Shown one piece after another: positions 22,073-34,906 of a stretch of 64,000 nucleotides of DNA (its first letter is position 1; the number at the start of each line of letters is the position of its first letter). This DNA is from Phallus indusiatus (Eukaryota; Basidiomycota; Agaricomycetes; Phallales; Phallaceae), in contig JAQFWX010000017.1 of NCBI GenBank assembly GCA_027605045.1, positions 186,001-250,000 of the forward strand, written 5' to 3'. The notes beneath the pieces are model-generated. The model made no database searches. It was not told where the DNA came from and was given only the letters and a program-made list of their open reading frames with translations. Position numbers and translations under genes: made by a program.

Positions 22073-23600
22073 AGGGCGCTAGTTGATTATGTAAGCGAGA
22101 GGGAGGAGGAAGGGACGGAAAGAAGAGTATTTCGAGAATAACTCGGGAAGCCTACCACGGAATTGAATGAAATTGAGGGTATGTATTTGGATATATGTAA
22201 TGAACATTTTGAGGTACTTGGAAGGGGAAAAAGTGAAAAAAAATATAGATAATATATGCACGGGAGGGTATAATGGTTGGTACGGAGTAGGAGAGGTGGG
22301 TGCTGGGGATGAGAGGAAAGGCCAATAAAAAGAAGGTTGCACGAGATAAAGATGGCAAATCGACTGCGATAGAATGGAAGAGGCGATCATTGAGCGATCG
22401 GGAGCAAGTGGGTTTGTAATGATGCTGGTGGCAGGGACGGTGGTGAAAATGGTCAATAGATCATAGTGGGGGACGAAGATAATAATGTCAAATGGATTGA
22501 CATTGGTTATGGAAGGGAATATGTTGAGTTTGGGTGGTGGATAAGTGTTGCTGGCACGAACAGAGCGAAAGAGAAGGGTGCAGAACGTTCAAGCGTTCAG
22601 CCGGCTATTAAGTACAAACTTACGTTGTTTGCCCAGAAACAGTGGGTGAATAAGTTCAGAATAACAGAACTGGATTGTATTAACACTGTTTTGAAAAATA
22701 AAAACAAAGTTGTGTAAGGGAAAAAAAAAGCCGTATAACAAAGAAAAACATAATAAATAGAGCAGGGAAGTGTCTGCTAATGTACCAATGTACACAGTAA
22801 GAAACGTTGATAAATAGTCTAAACAAATAGTAAGAGAAGGTTGGGTATAAACGATGACGGAATTACCTGTCACCGGGACTTCAAAGGAGTGAAGATGAAA
22901 ATAGAGGATGATGATGAAAAGAGTGCCAAACAATGGTTAACAAAGCTCGGGCGCTTGCATATGCAAGCGCCCAAACATACTCGTCTTGCTGACAAAGTAG
23001 GCTTCAGGAGGCGTCCACAAAGTATTGACATAGCCTGACATAGTGCACTTAAAGAATAGAAGGTATGTTATTTTTATACCTTCAGCCAATTTAACAGTAT
23101 TGAATACCTAATGATAGAAGGAGAATTTAAAAACTGATGATCTATTATAAGATAAGATAAAGTACTTACATTGAACAGAGCAGGTGTTTGACGCACTAAG
23201 ACAAATAGTATGAAAATAAGAGGAAGGGAGAAATGAGGATAAAAATAGAGCAAAGAGTGCATGGACGCTTTTTCGGGAAAGTGCTGGTAAAGATGATGTA
23301 ATAGAATCAGTGTCTGCACCACTATGTTGGAAGAGAAGAAAGAAAAAAAGGAACCAATTATCAAGTGTCATCCAAAAGTTCAGTAATGCATCCATCCCCT
23401 TCCAGTTAGAATGCAGGAGTGGTCACATGATCAGAAAATAGAGCACATAGCATATACCTGGAGACCTCTGAAAAAAAAAAGCATGTGATGGAAAAAATAA
23501 GGCTGTAGAGTGATTGACACTAGGATTGATTTTATAATAGGCTCACTAATCAGGCATACAAAGGGTGGAATACAAAATGATGAATATCTCGAGATTTTAC
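22073..23600. other. AT-rich, gene-less stretch
   Basis: Open frames are short, Phe/Leu/Ser-rich and typical of AT-rich noise. A perfect 24-nt GC-rich palindrome (GGGCGCTTGCATATGCAAGCGCCC) sits at 22949-22972. AAGGTAT...ATACCTT at 23060-23082 is another small hairpin. These resemble the GC hairpins seen further on. Confidence 0.5.
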
Positions 23601-23604
23601 TATG

Positions 23605-23724
23605 TAATTGGCCTTCGGCCAATTAAAAAAAAAGATTCGTGGGATCTAGACGGTCCCGACAGTGTTGGAATTTCTTCGAAATTCCAACACCCTTAGTGAG
23701 CCCCCCGCTACGCGGGGGCTCACT
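23605..23724. repeat. Three consecutive perfect hairpins in AT-rich DNA
   Basis: Hairpin 1 (23605-23625) has a 9-bp stem and TTC loop. Hairpin 2 (23662-23690) has a 13-bp stem and TTC loop. Hairpin 3 (23695-23724) has an 11-bp stem of AGTGAGCCCCC type with an 8-nt loop. Hairpins 2 and 3 are only four bases apart. GC-rich tandem hairpins in AT-rich spacers are known from fungal mitochondrial genomes (double-hairpin elements). This suggests a nuclear insertion of mitochondrial DNA, which is inference. Confidence 0.75.
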
Positions 23725-24420
23725 ATAGAGCCCAATTCTCCACGGAATAAAATTCTAAAACAAGACGTACTAAATCTTTTTTTTTTCTCTACAATCTTTA
23801 TTAGACGTGCCTGACTAGTTTATTATGTAAACCGTCGTTTCCGAGAGTTATATACCTGAAGAGCACTCAGTTACATCCATAGCCCGAAGTCCGCATCCAT
23901 CAAAAGGAGAGAGATTTCGGGACCGGATAAAATCTCAAAAATAACTGGTAACTATCTAGATTTAGTATACACCTTTAATAATTATATTTATCTACCAAAA
24001 TACATCATAATTAACTAAAAAACACCGGAGGAGAGGGAGCTACACTAACCGGAGTGAATACCTACACAGGGAGCCAACCAGAGGGCAGACTTACCCGGTG
24101 AGAATCATTATTGGTGGACGGAATAGCCGGTGAGCGAAATAAGCGGATAGTTACTATAATAAGAAAGAACTCACAACCGGAGAGTGATCCTCACTGTGCA
24201 GAGTGAGCAAAATCACCCGGAGAGTCCTTTTGATCATCAGTGATGGAACTGATGGGAGATCAAAAAAAATAAATTGATCACCTCGCCAATCACTATTAAA
24301 ACTCCGCTAAGCGACCTCACCGGGTGAGTATTCAAGGGGTTGAATACCTTAATCATCGAAGTAGTGGCTTGTTTTCCCTAACACCCAAGGTGAGCTAACG
24401 CTCTCCGTTTTTGTACTAGT
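23725..24420. other. AT-rich spacer with repeated CCGG(A/T)GAG motif, possibly mitochondrial in origin
   Basis: No gene is seen. A short motif of the form CCGG(A/T)G(A/T)G recurs about seven times between 24027 and 24325. Small hairpins occur (CTCACTGTGCAGAGTGAG near 24192; TTTGATC...GATCAAA around 24227-24266; ATTCAAGGGGTTGAAT near 24331). Structured GC islands in an AT-rich background fit mitochondrial intergenic or intronic DNA. Confidence 0.4.
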
Positions 24421-26930
24421 TAGTTTTTCGTAGTCTACTGCATGCCTGTACGTTCCATGGTGTCGAGTGCTTGTCCACCTCTTCACCCACCCTAAACTCT
24501 GGAATGTAGGCTTTGCTATACTGAATAAGTCTGGGTTTGCAGTCTGCCGGGAGCTTCGGAGGCATATTATGTTTGAGGAAGGGATTTGAATGACATCTTA
24601 AATATTTAATTTCATCAGACAAATCCCTTCTTATATTTTAATTTCGAGATACCGGTTACATACGTCAGAGGTTGTGAGGTCAAATTCATTTAGTACAACG
24701 TGGGTGGTACTGACTACTTAATGGGATGTTATATATAGACTGATTGTTGATACTATTTTTTGATCAACTATACCAGTTCATTTTCTTCAAATCAGAACGA
24801 GTAAAATACAAAACTCCAGAGTCCACGGCCATTATTCTCAGTCTCCAAAACAACATCTGGCAATCGCATCCAGTACCTGAGCCCATCTTTGTAGCAGTGA
24901 ATGTCTCATCAGCATGAAATAATGTGACTGAAGCGACTGAGGGAATTATTGGGGTGAGAGAGAATATTCAGAGGGGTAAGTTTGAGAAAGGTACTGTGGA
25001 GAGCTGTGAGCAAGACACCATGGCGCAGATGGCCTAGAATCCAATTCTTGGAGATAGCAAGCCAGATTTATCAAAATCCACAAAATACATTGTGGAACAA
25101 GATTCTAGGAGAGTTCACACATGCTTCAACCAGCCCTTGGTCCCATCTTTCTGAGGAGTTTAGTCCACCGTTTTTCACTCTCACTGGTCAAGGGGTTTTG
25201 GTGAGAGAATTTGTTGAATTTATATACAAAAACAGTGCCTGGCCAGTCCTTGCTCATAAGGTAGTTGCTGCATCCCCTGCTACTGGCAAAAACAACAACC
25301 GCATAGCCAACAAGTAGTAGAACAATGCTTCCAATGCTCCCCCATGTTCAAGAACCTTAATTATTTTTTCCAGCAATGAATCGGACAGACTTTTAGGATA
25401 TTTGGGAGACAAAGACTTGGTCTGCATTATCTATCTGCTTGATCCTACTTTGATTGCTTCTCCTATCAACTGGTTCATAGGGGAATAATGGGAAAATACC
25501 TTGCTTAACAAGGTGGGCCCTTGTAGGCTACCTATAGTAGAATTGTACAGGACAGTACAGTCTGTACTCTTCTCAGAGTCCGTCTTATCAAAGGCCAGAA
25601 GCATGAATTTTCAAACTTTTCTAAACTTCAAAGGACAGATGTATAAGCTGCTATAGTTGAGCAGGTCATATCTTTAGTTCATTGTGCTAGAGTCTTAGGG
25701 AAAAGATCTATAACTGGTTTTATATGACATATTAGAAGTCTTCATCATTCAAGGACATTCAGATATAGCATAAGGAAGTTAAAAAAGCTAGTTCAAATAC
25801 AAGTAGATAGCTGAGAGGAATAGTATAGCCTGAGGAAATCAAGAGACAAGGAGGAAAAAAGATATACAAAGACATACTGAATGTACACACATATATATGA
25901 GTTAACTTGAGCTAGTGCCATATAATAATGAAACCTGAGATTTGATCTCAGAAATTTTAGAAGACACTGTTAATTGAGTATTGACTCTAAAGAAGACTTG
26001 CTCACATTGGCACACTAATGCAGTGTTCATGCACACCAGCATGACTCAATGCCTATGCAGTTACTTAGATTTTTATGATCAAGAATAAAATTCTAATCTA
26101 GTTCATTTCTTGATTTGAATGTCTCTAGAACTAAAGGACAGCTTAATCTTCCACTCTTATAAATTCAATTTATTACAAATAGAACTTTGGAAGATGGAAG
26201 ATCCACTATTAAAGAATAACAGGGAATGTAGTGGATTGAACAAATTTAGTAGGGGAATTGTTAAAATGTGTGATGAAAATAGGTAGATAGTGATAAGAAA
26301 TGATACTAAAGGGTCAATAATCAAATACAAGGAGGGCCTCTTGACTCTAACCATAACCTTCACTAGCCAATGGTTCAAAGCCCTCCTGAAAAGTCCAGAG
26401 GAGTGGGACAAACATGTAATACCTTCTAAAAATCAATAGAATAATATCAAAGAATGTTTTACATCCTAAATCAAAATCATTCAAGTTGATTCATTGTATC
26501 TCTTATTATCTCTATCAACCTCCAAATTACAAACACCCATACATATTTTTTTCACATCCTTTCTAGTAATGCCCTGAGTGAGGTCACTATGTTTAGTGCA
26601 GTCAAGTTAACCTCTAAGATAGACCAATCACATCTACTATCAACCTTTCATGTTATGTCTCCCTGTTCCTTCTGACATCTTTATCTACCAGACAACATTA
26701 GACATGACTTGTGGAAAATCTGACCCTCTGAGGCTACAAGCCATTGCAGTTCAGTGACAAAACCTTTATGTCTGCATTAATAATTGAAGGGTCAGTAGTG
26801 TTTACATCAAACTGATTTCATACACACTGTGTCAGATAACTCCCTGCACTGCCTATCCCATTTGTCCTCAATATCAATGTTAACCTTTGAGGTTCTGGAA
26901 ACCTGCTACTTTCTGTTGGTCTGTAGTGGC
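24421..26930. mobile_element. CpG-depleted decayed element (type unknown)
   Basis: CpG density falls gradually from 24.4 kb. Between about 25390 and 26930 only one CpG is seen (near 25581), after which CpGs return abruptly at 26935-26941. A plus-strand open frame at 24961-25317 ends in two stops. Reading through them, the same frame keeps coding-like sequence for about 60 residues before another stop (CSRTLIIFSSNESDRLLGYLGDKD). The protein is not recognised. Methylated fungal transposons lose CpG by deamination, so an old silenced element is the best reading; no terminal repeats were identified. Confidence 0.5.
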
Positions 26931-27385
26931 AACCGAAGCCGATTCACTCAAAAAAAAAAACGAAGGATAAGAACGATACTTGCAAGCCTCGAAAAATGTA
27001 GACTTAAAGAAGGCGTCGTTGGTGTTGCAAATTAAGAGAAGCCTATGCTTGTCGAGCGGAGTTCATAATTTAGATCACTTTCATGTTATGCTTTACACGA
27101 GTCTTTCCGAGTTCGCACTGCGCGTTGCTTTTAAATGGTTCCGCCGTAAGAGTATCAATTGTTTCTTGACGTTGCGCCTCACTCTGACTAAAGCCAAGTA
27201 GACTAACATTTGTCAGACGCTAACAGCAGATACCCATGCGCATAGAATGTATATACTGCGGCGTAATACTATGCTTGGATTGTCTCAACACTGAAGGATA
27301 AAATAAGACTAGTATCAACTGTCGACGATGAGGAAGTCAACCAAACAAATTTTCAAATTCTGAGCAGCGAAACACGAGCAAATAT
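26931..27385. other. 3' flank of the sugar transporter
   Basis: Normal CpG content returns here. Open frames are short and unsupported. Nothing else is seen. Confidence 0.4.
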
Positions 27386-30300
27386 CTACAGAGATCGTTT
27401 CTCAATACTGTCATCGAACTTCGTCTCTGATATTTGTGGCTGAATGCCAGCTTTCTCAGCGGCCTGATTAGACATTGCCATGACTTGGTCATCACCGTCG
27501 AACAAACTACAAGACAAGATGATTAAATCATACGAGGTATGCAGAATCCGGTCCACTCACGCTGCGGTCTCTTCAAGTGTACGCTGACAATTAAGTCACG
27601 TCAGTGCTCCGATGGTAACAATTGCACAATATGCGACTCACATTCCTGGTTTCAACTAGGTAGAAGTAGATAAATGTTACCTCAAACACCAACCAGGCAA
27701 TGTAAACCGTCTAAAGATACTTGTGAACAAAATCTATTAGTACGAGTGCGAAGTACTCACGTAGTATTTCCAGCCCAATCTAAATTACCAAACGTGAGTT
27801 TAAGTTAACAGCACTGATACCAATACCACCCGACACTCACGCTTTTAATGCAATCGGATTCACATATCTAAGGACGTGTTGAAGAATGAGGGGAGAGAAA
27901 AACACACTTGAAGCTGCCTACGTACTGGTTAAACACAAGTGATGCGCAGACTGTAAAATTGAAGAAAGTATAACCACGAGACCTAATCTCAAATGGTAAT
28001 ATTTCAATCGTATAACTGATGGTGCGTCAACACAAAATTTACGCTGAGACGTTGCATTCTATCACTCACGTCACAATCAAAGGCGAGTACGCGAGCTATA
28101 ATAGAGGTTCGTAAACTTCTTCATGAGAAATTGATGGGTCTTACAGCATCTAGATAAACATGATCAATTTGAAAACGTTGTAACCTGATAGGTAGCAAAC
28201 TTACAGAAAGTTCCGAATATAGCTGTTTAATGTATTTAGTGCACGCTCGATATGATCTTACTGGTTTGAAATATACCGTTCATGGCGATAAATGTATGAG
28301 CCGCAGTGACATTCCCGTGAACCGATGATAGGAAGAAGCACACGGTTTCTATTGTCCAAAATACTAGCATCCCTAAGCTAGGCGTCAAAAAGATGAGTTG
28401 CGGTAAATGTGTTCAAGTTTCGTACCGGCTGTTGCGATCAAAAATAGTTTTCTCCGGCCAGCTTTATCGCAGATAAGAGACGCTATAACGCAAATAGCAA
28501 AGTTATAAATCTGAAGGATCCCATTCTATAATCGTCAATTAGCATGCAACCACGACAAACAAAACACGATCTTGTTTACGATGAGAAGCTGAATGGTTGC
28601 GTTGGTGACTAGCAAGGATGAGCAATGATTCGCCAATATGGATGACTACGACTACGTACTTCCAATAGCGTCAAACACCTGATTCAGATCTACGGGGATG
28701 ATGATATCAAAAATTAACATGTTTTCCGAAAACTTACAGTATGACCTGCGAAAGAAGAAGGACCATTAACGTCATCAATATATTAAAAATTTCGTCTGCT
28801 AGACCTACGTTAAACCGTTTCCAGACCATTGCGAAAAGAAGGCGATAGCGACGATGATGCGCATACGACGGCGATTACCAGGAGTCTTGAATAAGGTGAG
28901 CCAACCAACATTTTTCTTGACATCGGAATCTTTCTGAATCGCTGTCTTGATTTCTTCGAATTCATATTCCACGAGCGGGTCTTTGCTATCGGGAAGACTT
29001 CAGGACAAAAAGGACGGTTACATAAGGAGTCAAGCTCACGCGTTTCCTTTAGCATGGTAGTATGCCAATGTTTTTAACGCCTCTTCCTCCCTAGTATTAC
29101 TCAGCTAGTGTCGACGAAGATGTATATCAAGTCACCATTACCTTCCTTTGCTGACAAGCCAACGAGGTGATTCGGGAACGAACCAGATAAACATCAGCTG
29201 TATCACAGACGGGAAACCTTGAATAGCAGACGGAATTCTCCATGACCAGCTAGTTTGAATGTGAAATGTGCCGAAAGTCTGCAGTAAAAGCTTCTAGGTA
29301 AAACAATCTGTCAATGAAAAAATTACTCACGGTCCAAGCAGCACTAGCGGGACCAAGATAAGCATTTAGAACGTCTTCATTAATTCATTGACTTACACAA
29401 TGCTCCCAAATATCCTACGAAAAAACGATGAGGCAACGGATTATTTCTAGGTAAATAAAAATGGAAGAGGCATACCAGAGACTGTTATACAAGGACGTAA
29501 TTTGACCACGTTGACCTTGGAACATCTCAGAAAAGTCGCTTAAAATTTTAATCTTCGGAACGTACTCGGATATGCGAGTTCTGAAATCAGCATAGGAGCG
29601 CCAGTGCCTGCAAAATTGAGTCCAAATCCGAGAAGCCATCTAAACGGATTTAGTAAACATCGCGTGACTAGTGTTGGATAATCTAACCTGGCTCCAATGA
29701 ACATGTGAACGTTCTGAGAAGCGGTTTGAAGGATTGTTCCGGCGACCATTAAGCATGCTCCAAATATAATCGTGAATCGTCGACCAAGACCGTCAGCCAT
29801 GTAAGGAGCAAATGGCAGAGCCGAAAGTGACCCAATGTTCTATAATAAAGAATATAAGACAGCAACGCAAGAAACTTTTGAACATTGCAGTACCTGAATC
29901 GCGCCAAACAGCCCCAACTTTGAAAACAATCAAGTCTGGTACAAAATTGACGAATAAACTACATACGGCAGAGCCGGTGGGATGATTGAATGCATCTTGC
30001 CACTGAGGGAGTGATTGTAGACCATCTGCATTACTCCGGTATCAGAATCCAGGCAGGCCGACAAGATTACAAACTACATACTTATCATGCTCCCTATAGT
30101 AATAGCCATAAGTAAACTAGTAGAGCGATGTACGGCAGTCACTGCTTACCATCATAACCGTTGGTGCAGGATGTAATGAGCCTATAACGAGGTGAGATGA
30201 AAGTGTCATCGAGAAAAATGCAAGCTTACAATATCACAATCCAAAAATTCAAGAGGACCAAGCCTGAGATGAGTCGAACACTTCTTAACCTCTATAGCGG

Positions 30301-30414
30301 AAAGAGGGGGTAAAGCTACGCACGACGATTCTTATACCACGGAGTCTTCTCGAGTAAATGACCGTAACTTGTTTTATGATTCCTGTCGGGATTTATTGCC
30401 ACACCGCCTGCCAT
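27386..30414 (-). CDS. MFS sugar transporter (fungal hexose/lactose-permease type)
   Basis: A 12-helix proton-coupled sugar porter of the plasma membrane. The ATG at 30414 is followed by the typical N-terminus ending TPWYKNRR. About 20 short introns split the gene, and the spliced exons read in order: TSCTNGYDGSMINGLQSLPQW (helix 1 and loop), SALPFAPYMADGLGRRFTIIFG (the D-x-x-GRR motif of loop 2-3), LLGFGLNFAGTGAPMLISELAYPSQRGQITSLYNSLW, FGTFHIQTSWSWRIPSAIQ, then PESPRWLVSKGREEEAL (the PESPR motif before the central loop), DKAGRRKLFLIATAG, and the C-terminal SLFDGDD tail ending at 27386. All junctions checked keep the frame, so the gene looks intact. Substrate cannot be read from sequence; the family includes hexose, lactose/cellobiose and related porters. 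It is isolated between the CpG-poor block and the kinase gene. Confidence 0.9.
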
Positions 30415-32272
30415 GTTGTTGAAAGGGAGGGAGATGAGATGATAGACAAAATACAAACCACTTCGGTTTAAAAGCAAAGAAGGGCACGACTAATTGCGGA
30501 AGGCAAATTATCTCTTCCCAAGGCCTATACCGCAAAAGAAGAAGAAACGGGTTATTATTTCTGATATTTGTTGGGTCAAGTGACGATATCTCGTTTGCTT
30601 GGGAATGCTTGGGAATGATTTGAGAGGGCACGTGGAAGGTAAAAAGAAGGCACGGGATAATTGGGAAGTGTGTCGGGGAAGTAGGTTTCATGAAAGTGGT
30701 TCTCTACCTATTGTAAAGGTATCGGAGTTTTCCTCGAGTAGATTCCGGATTGAACTAGCTAAATGAAAATAAGAAATAGAGGCGCATATTTAGCATTATC
30801 AAAAAGTAGCTGAACAGTACAGACAGAGAAAGGCGATATTACCGCGTTAGGTATACCCCACAAACCTCACACAACTGTACCGCAAAAAGTTGTATCCACT
30901 GCGTAACTGATGGATTTGGAAGTGTCCCGGTGATTCAGGGCGAAATAAAATTGTATTGAAACAGAAAATTGCTTCACTACTAAGCCGAAAAATACGATTT
31001 CGAGTGGTCACATGAGCAGAACGAGCGAGGAGCAAGGAGCGTGAAAAACAATCCAGAAATAGCAGTTTAAATAAATAGCACAGTCGCGAAATCTAGGGCT
31101 CATAATCAGTTTAATTGCCATGTTCAGCATAAGAAGTACTATAACTTTAGGGTCTAGCGTCATTTTCAGTTTCGGATTTGAAGCCCTGATGCCAGGGTGA
31201 TACTTTTCAATGGTGTCTTTTTCCACGAAGACAGGCGAAAAGGGGAATTGTTTTCGCATTGGCAGGATAAGAGCGTTAGGATCGATAATGCAATGACAAT
31301 TTGGGACGCGCAGTCATTTGAGGTTGATGGAGAACGCAGAGGAGTTAGGAACCTGCAGTCAGATGAGCCGTTTACGTAACGCCGATGTTGGTGATTCCCT
31401 CCAGGTCTCACTCGCTCGTGAAAACTCGGAAGTCATGCTTTTGTTTCTCATTACAGTCTATTCAATCTTTTATCCGAGTAGGGACCGAGCATGCAGTGTG
31501 TATTATCACTACCTAGTAACTTCTGTCGCTATAAATATTTCAAGCTACTAGTTCTGTTCAGATAGCTACGGGGACTTCACGTTGTGGCACTCCTACGGTG
31601 ATATCTCAAAAGTGGTGCGATGTGTCGTATCAGATACATTCATTTCCGGTTATTATTCATGTAATAGATAGGGTTTACTAATGAAATGTTTTGGTTGTTC
31701 ATGATGTCACTTTGCAAGATAGATGCGACATTGGTGGACTGGTCCCCCGTCAACAGTATGCATGTAAATCCGAGTGCTCATAAAATGACTCCTCGCGGTG
31801 CATAGCCAGTCATTAAGATTGACAGGAAGTTCTCAGGACAGAAACTATATATATATATATATATGTACGTGGTGTCAATGTGTATATCAATCAACATACA
31901 TTTTAATCTCGCACGCAAGAATCCATCATTGAAATGCGAAGAGTCGAGAGGTGAATTCGAATAATCTGGGAACAATAACGGAACAATCAGTTGACTGCCG
32001 TAACGAACATGTCTAAAAGACAATTTCGTACTTTGTGTCCTGTGGGCAAACAGCGGTCGGCAAGAGCCATTAATTTTCGAACTCCGCCTATAGGGGACAG
32101 TCCTTTTTCGTATTCTGCGCCCATTGCTCGTCAATAGAAGCACATCCATCACTGCATCGCTCCCTTTCCGTTCGTTCTCACATTCCACATCGACATCCCC
32201 TCCCTTGAAGGGCACCATTTTTTTCAAACAATAATACCTTTCTCATTTCTTCTACTACCCACCTTGTAGACA
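30415..32272. other. Intergenic region between divergent genes
   Basis: About 1.86 kb shared 5' region of the sugar transporter (-) and casein kinase (+). A (TA)n microsatellite lies at 31846-31864. Pyrimidine-rich plus-strand sequence occupies 32150-32270, just upstream of the kinase start. No gene is seen. Confidence 0.5.
31846..31864. repeat. (TA)n microsatellite
   Basis: Nineteen bases of uninterrupted alternating TA in the kinase upstream region. Confidence 0.9.
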
Positions 32273-34397
32273 ATGACAACCCAAGTCATTGCCAGTTCAC
32301 ATCCAAGTGCCCATGCCTCGGGTTCCGGCATCGTTGGGTCCCACTTCAAGTTCAGTGGCTTTTCACAACTACTTTTTTGTTTGTATCCTTACCGCTACTT
32401 TTGACAGAGTTGGCAAGAAGATTGGCGAAGGCAGTTTCGGGGTTGTATTTGAAGGTAAAAGTCATGGGTTTATCAAACCGCTAACCACGTTGACCCATGC
32501 TTTTCCTCTCTGATCCCGTTAAGGCACAAACCTATTAAACGGAGCACCTGTTGGTCAGTAATATTCGGGTCTATCTTCCTAAATCCGCTGCTTATATCCT
32601 TTCGTTGGTAGCCATAAAGTTCGAGCCACGAAAAAGCGATGCACCTCAGCTCCGTGATGAATATCGAGCCTACCGAACAATGGCCGGCACACGTAAGTCT
32701 TTTTTCTTCCCTTCCAATTGTTGTGCAAAATTTAAAATATCTGCTCCGTTTTCTTTAGCCGGTATACCTCAAGTATATCACTTTGGCCAGGAGGGCCTAC
32801 ACAACGTTCTTGTCATAGATCTTTTCGGCCCAAATTTGGAAGATCTTTTCGACATGTGCGGGCGGAAATTCAGTATTAAGACAGTCTGTATGGCAGCTAA
32901 ACAAATGGTAATTCAATTTCTCTTAGTTAACATTGCCTTGACGTTTGTAATTTCAGCTTACTCGCGTCCAAGCTATCCATGACAAGTCCCTCATATATCG
33001 CGATATAAAGCCCGACAATTTTCTTATCGGAGCACCCGGGACTAAGAATTCCAGCACTGTATACATGATTGGTATGTCCCTTTATTTCTTTTGACAAACG
33101 GTTTTTAACAATCTGTCAGACTTTGGCATGGCTAAACATTACAGAGATCCAAAAACGAAACAGCACATCCCTTACCGAGAGCGCAAGTCGCTTTCCGGTA
33201 CAGCGCGGTATATGAGTATCAATACCCACCTAGGTCGAGGTATGGTTTATGACCTGCAGGCCACATGTCTCGTCTTCATCCAATCTTTTCACAGAGCAAT
33301 CTCGCCGTGACGACTTGGAGGGACTCGGTCACGTATTCATGTATTTCCTTCGCGGCGGTCTTCCGTGGCAAGGTCTAAAAGCCGCAACGAACAAGCAAAA
33401 GTACGAGAAGATTGGTGAAAAGAAGCAGAGCACTCCGATATCCGAGCTCTGCGAGGGCTTCCCAGGTATGGCTGCGTCCACTATTGGCGAACGCCCACTA
33501 GTACTGACTGCCCACCCCGCATCATTGAAACAGAAGAGTTTGCCATCTACATGAATTACGTTCGGAAACTAGGCTTTGAAGAACAACCGGATTATGATTT
33601 TCTTCGTGAATTGTTTTCCAAGGTTTTGAGAGCTAGCGGCGAGGTAGATGACGGCATATTCGATTGGATGCTGATAAACAATGGTAAAGGATGGGAAGTG
33701 ACTGGGGTAAGCTTTCATATTGCAGATTTCTTATTGACACCAACCGTCTCTTTCTCCTCCTCCTCTTCCTCTTTCTCAGGCACTCGCTGCTATTCCCCAT
33801 GCTCCACAAACAAATCGAGAGCGTATCGACCGCGATAGAGAGCGTGAACGTGAACGTGAACGACGCCATCGAGCACGAGAAAGGGAACGGGAGCGCGAAA
33901 AGGAAAGAGAGCGTGAACATGCCACTCCAAGTCCATTGGCTGTTCCCGCGGTCGCAGCTAACGGACATGGGTCGCCATCACCCAGCAGGCGGCGGATAAC
34001 CCCCAATGTCAGCCTCAACGTCAATACACCCCCGGGTACCCAACAAAATCCCAATGTCTCGGCCATTGCTATACCCCCTCATTCTCGTAGAGCGTCTGCT
34101 GTCAACAACTCTAATCCCAACGTCAACCTGAACATTCCGAACTACACACCGAACAATACGACAGCCAATAATACTGCCACTTCGACACCGACACATCCGT
34201 ATGCCCAAGCTGGGTATATACAAACCCGTCAGTCTAATCTCCAGCCTCCAATGCAACAGTCGCAAACGCAATTGTACTACGGAGGTGTACCCGGCGCTGA
34301 TCGCGCTGTCATGAACGTCCGGGAAGCCCCAAATAGAGGTTTGGACGCTCGAGGCGAAAAGCCCGGTTTCTGGAAAGCTGTGTTCTGCTGTCAATGA
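32273..34397 (+). CDS. Casein kinase I, YCK1/YCK2-type, membrane-anchored
   Basis: A CK1 serine/threonine kinase likely acting at the plasma membrane in nutrient signalling and endocytosis. Ten exons: 32273-32349, 32408-32454, 32524-32553, 32612-32692, 32759-32907, 32957-33071, 33120-33239, 33295-33465, 33534-33706, 33780-34397. The kinase domain shows [15 protein letters not shown] (catalytic Lys), [11 protein letters not shown] (the CK1 form of HRD), [11 protein letters not shown] (DFG) and the CK1 signature [16 protein letters not shown], with [16 protein letters not shown] after it. The tail has an Arg-Glu dipeptide repeat (residues about 320-350), an Asn/Thr/Pro/Gln-rich stretch and ends in FCCQ. 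Terminal Cys-Cys is the palmitoylation site in yeast Yck1/2, which sets this apart from the nuclear Hrr25 group. Intron phases all fit; the gene looks intact. Confidence 0.95.
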
Positions 34398-34906
34398 AAA
34401 ACAACGTGGATCATCCTCGCGTTTAGCTTATGTTCTATGTTTTATGTTGACTTTCTTAGCAACTTCATGATTGACATGACGCTTTCTTAACGTTTAAGCA
34501 CGACCTGATGTCTGCCTGCTTACAGTGAGGCGCCGCTCGCCCTTTATTATATTCATTCCGTGTTTCGCGCTCAATGATTATATGCCCTTGCCCTGCAATT
34601 GCTCCCTCCAATTACATGTACACAATATTCATCATTCCTTTATTTTTCTTATTTCAATCGTTCATCGTTGCGTTGACCGTTACACTTAAATACTGTTATC
34701 GCATATTTTCTCCTACATTAGTTGCAATCTTTAGTGTTCATATATTTTATGGCAGGACGATACGCGTGACGCGACTTCCTACCACATTAAATACAGCACT
34801 TTCAGTGGTTGAGATCACATGATACTACATGGAGTGGGGAATTAAAAAACAGGTAGAAAAAACAGAACACAAATAAAGTAAGCAGCTATAATTTAAAACG
34901 TGATTG
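34398..34906. other. Convergent 3' intergenic region
   Basis: AT-rich 3' flank between the casein kinase (+) and the small conserved protein (-). No gene or repeat is seen. Confidence 0.5.

Noticed and set aside
22079..23395. Overlapping minus-strand Phe/Leu-rich open frames
   Set aside because: Typical chance frames from AT-rich, purine-biased DNA; no motif.
23725..24420. Group I intron
   Set aside because: Hairpins and GC islands are suggestive, but I could not place the P, Q, R and S core elements.
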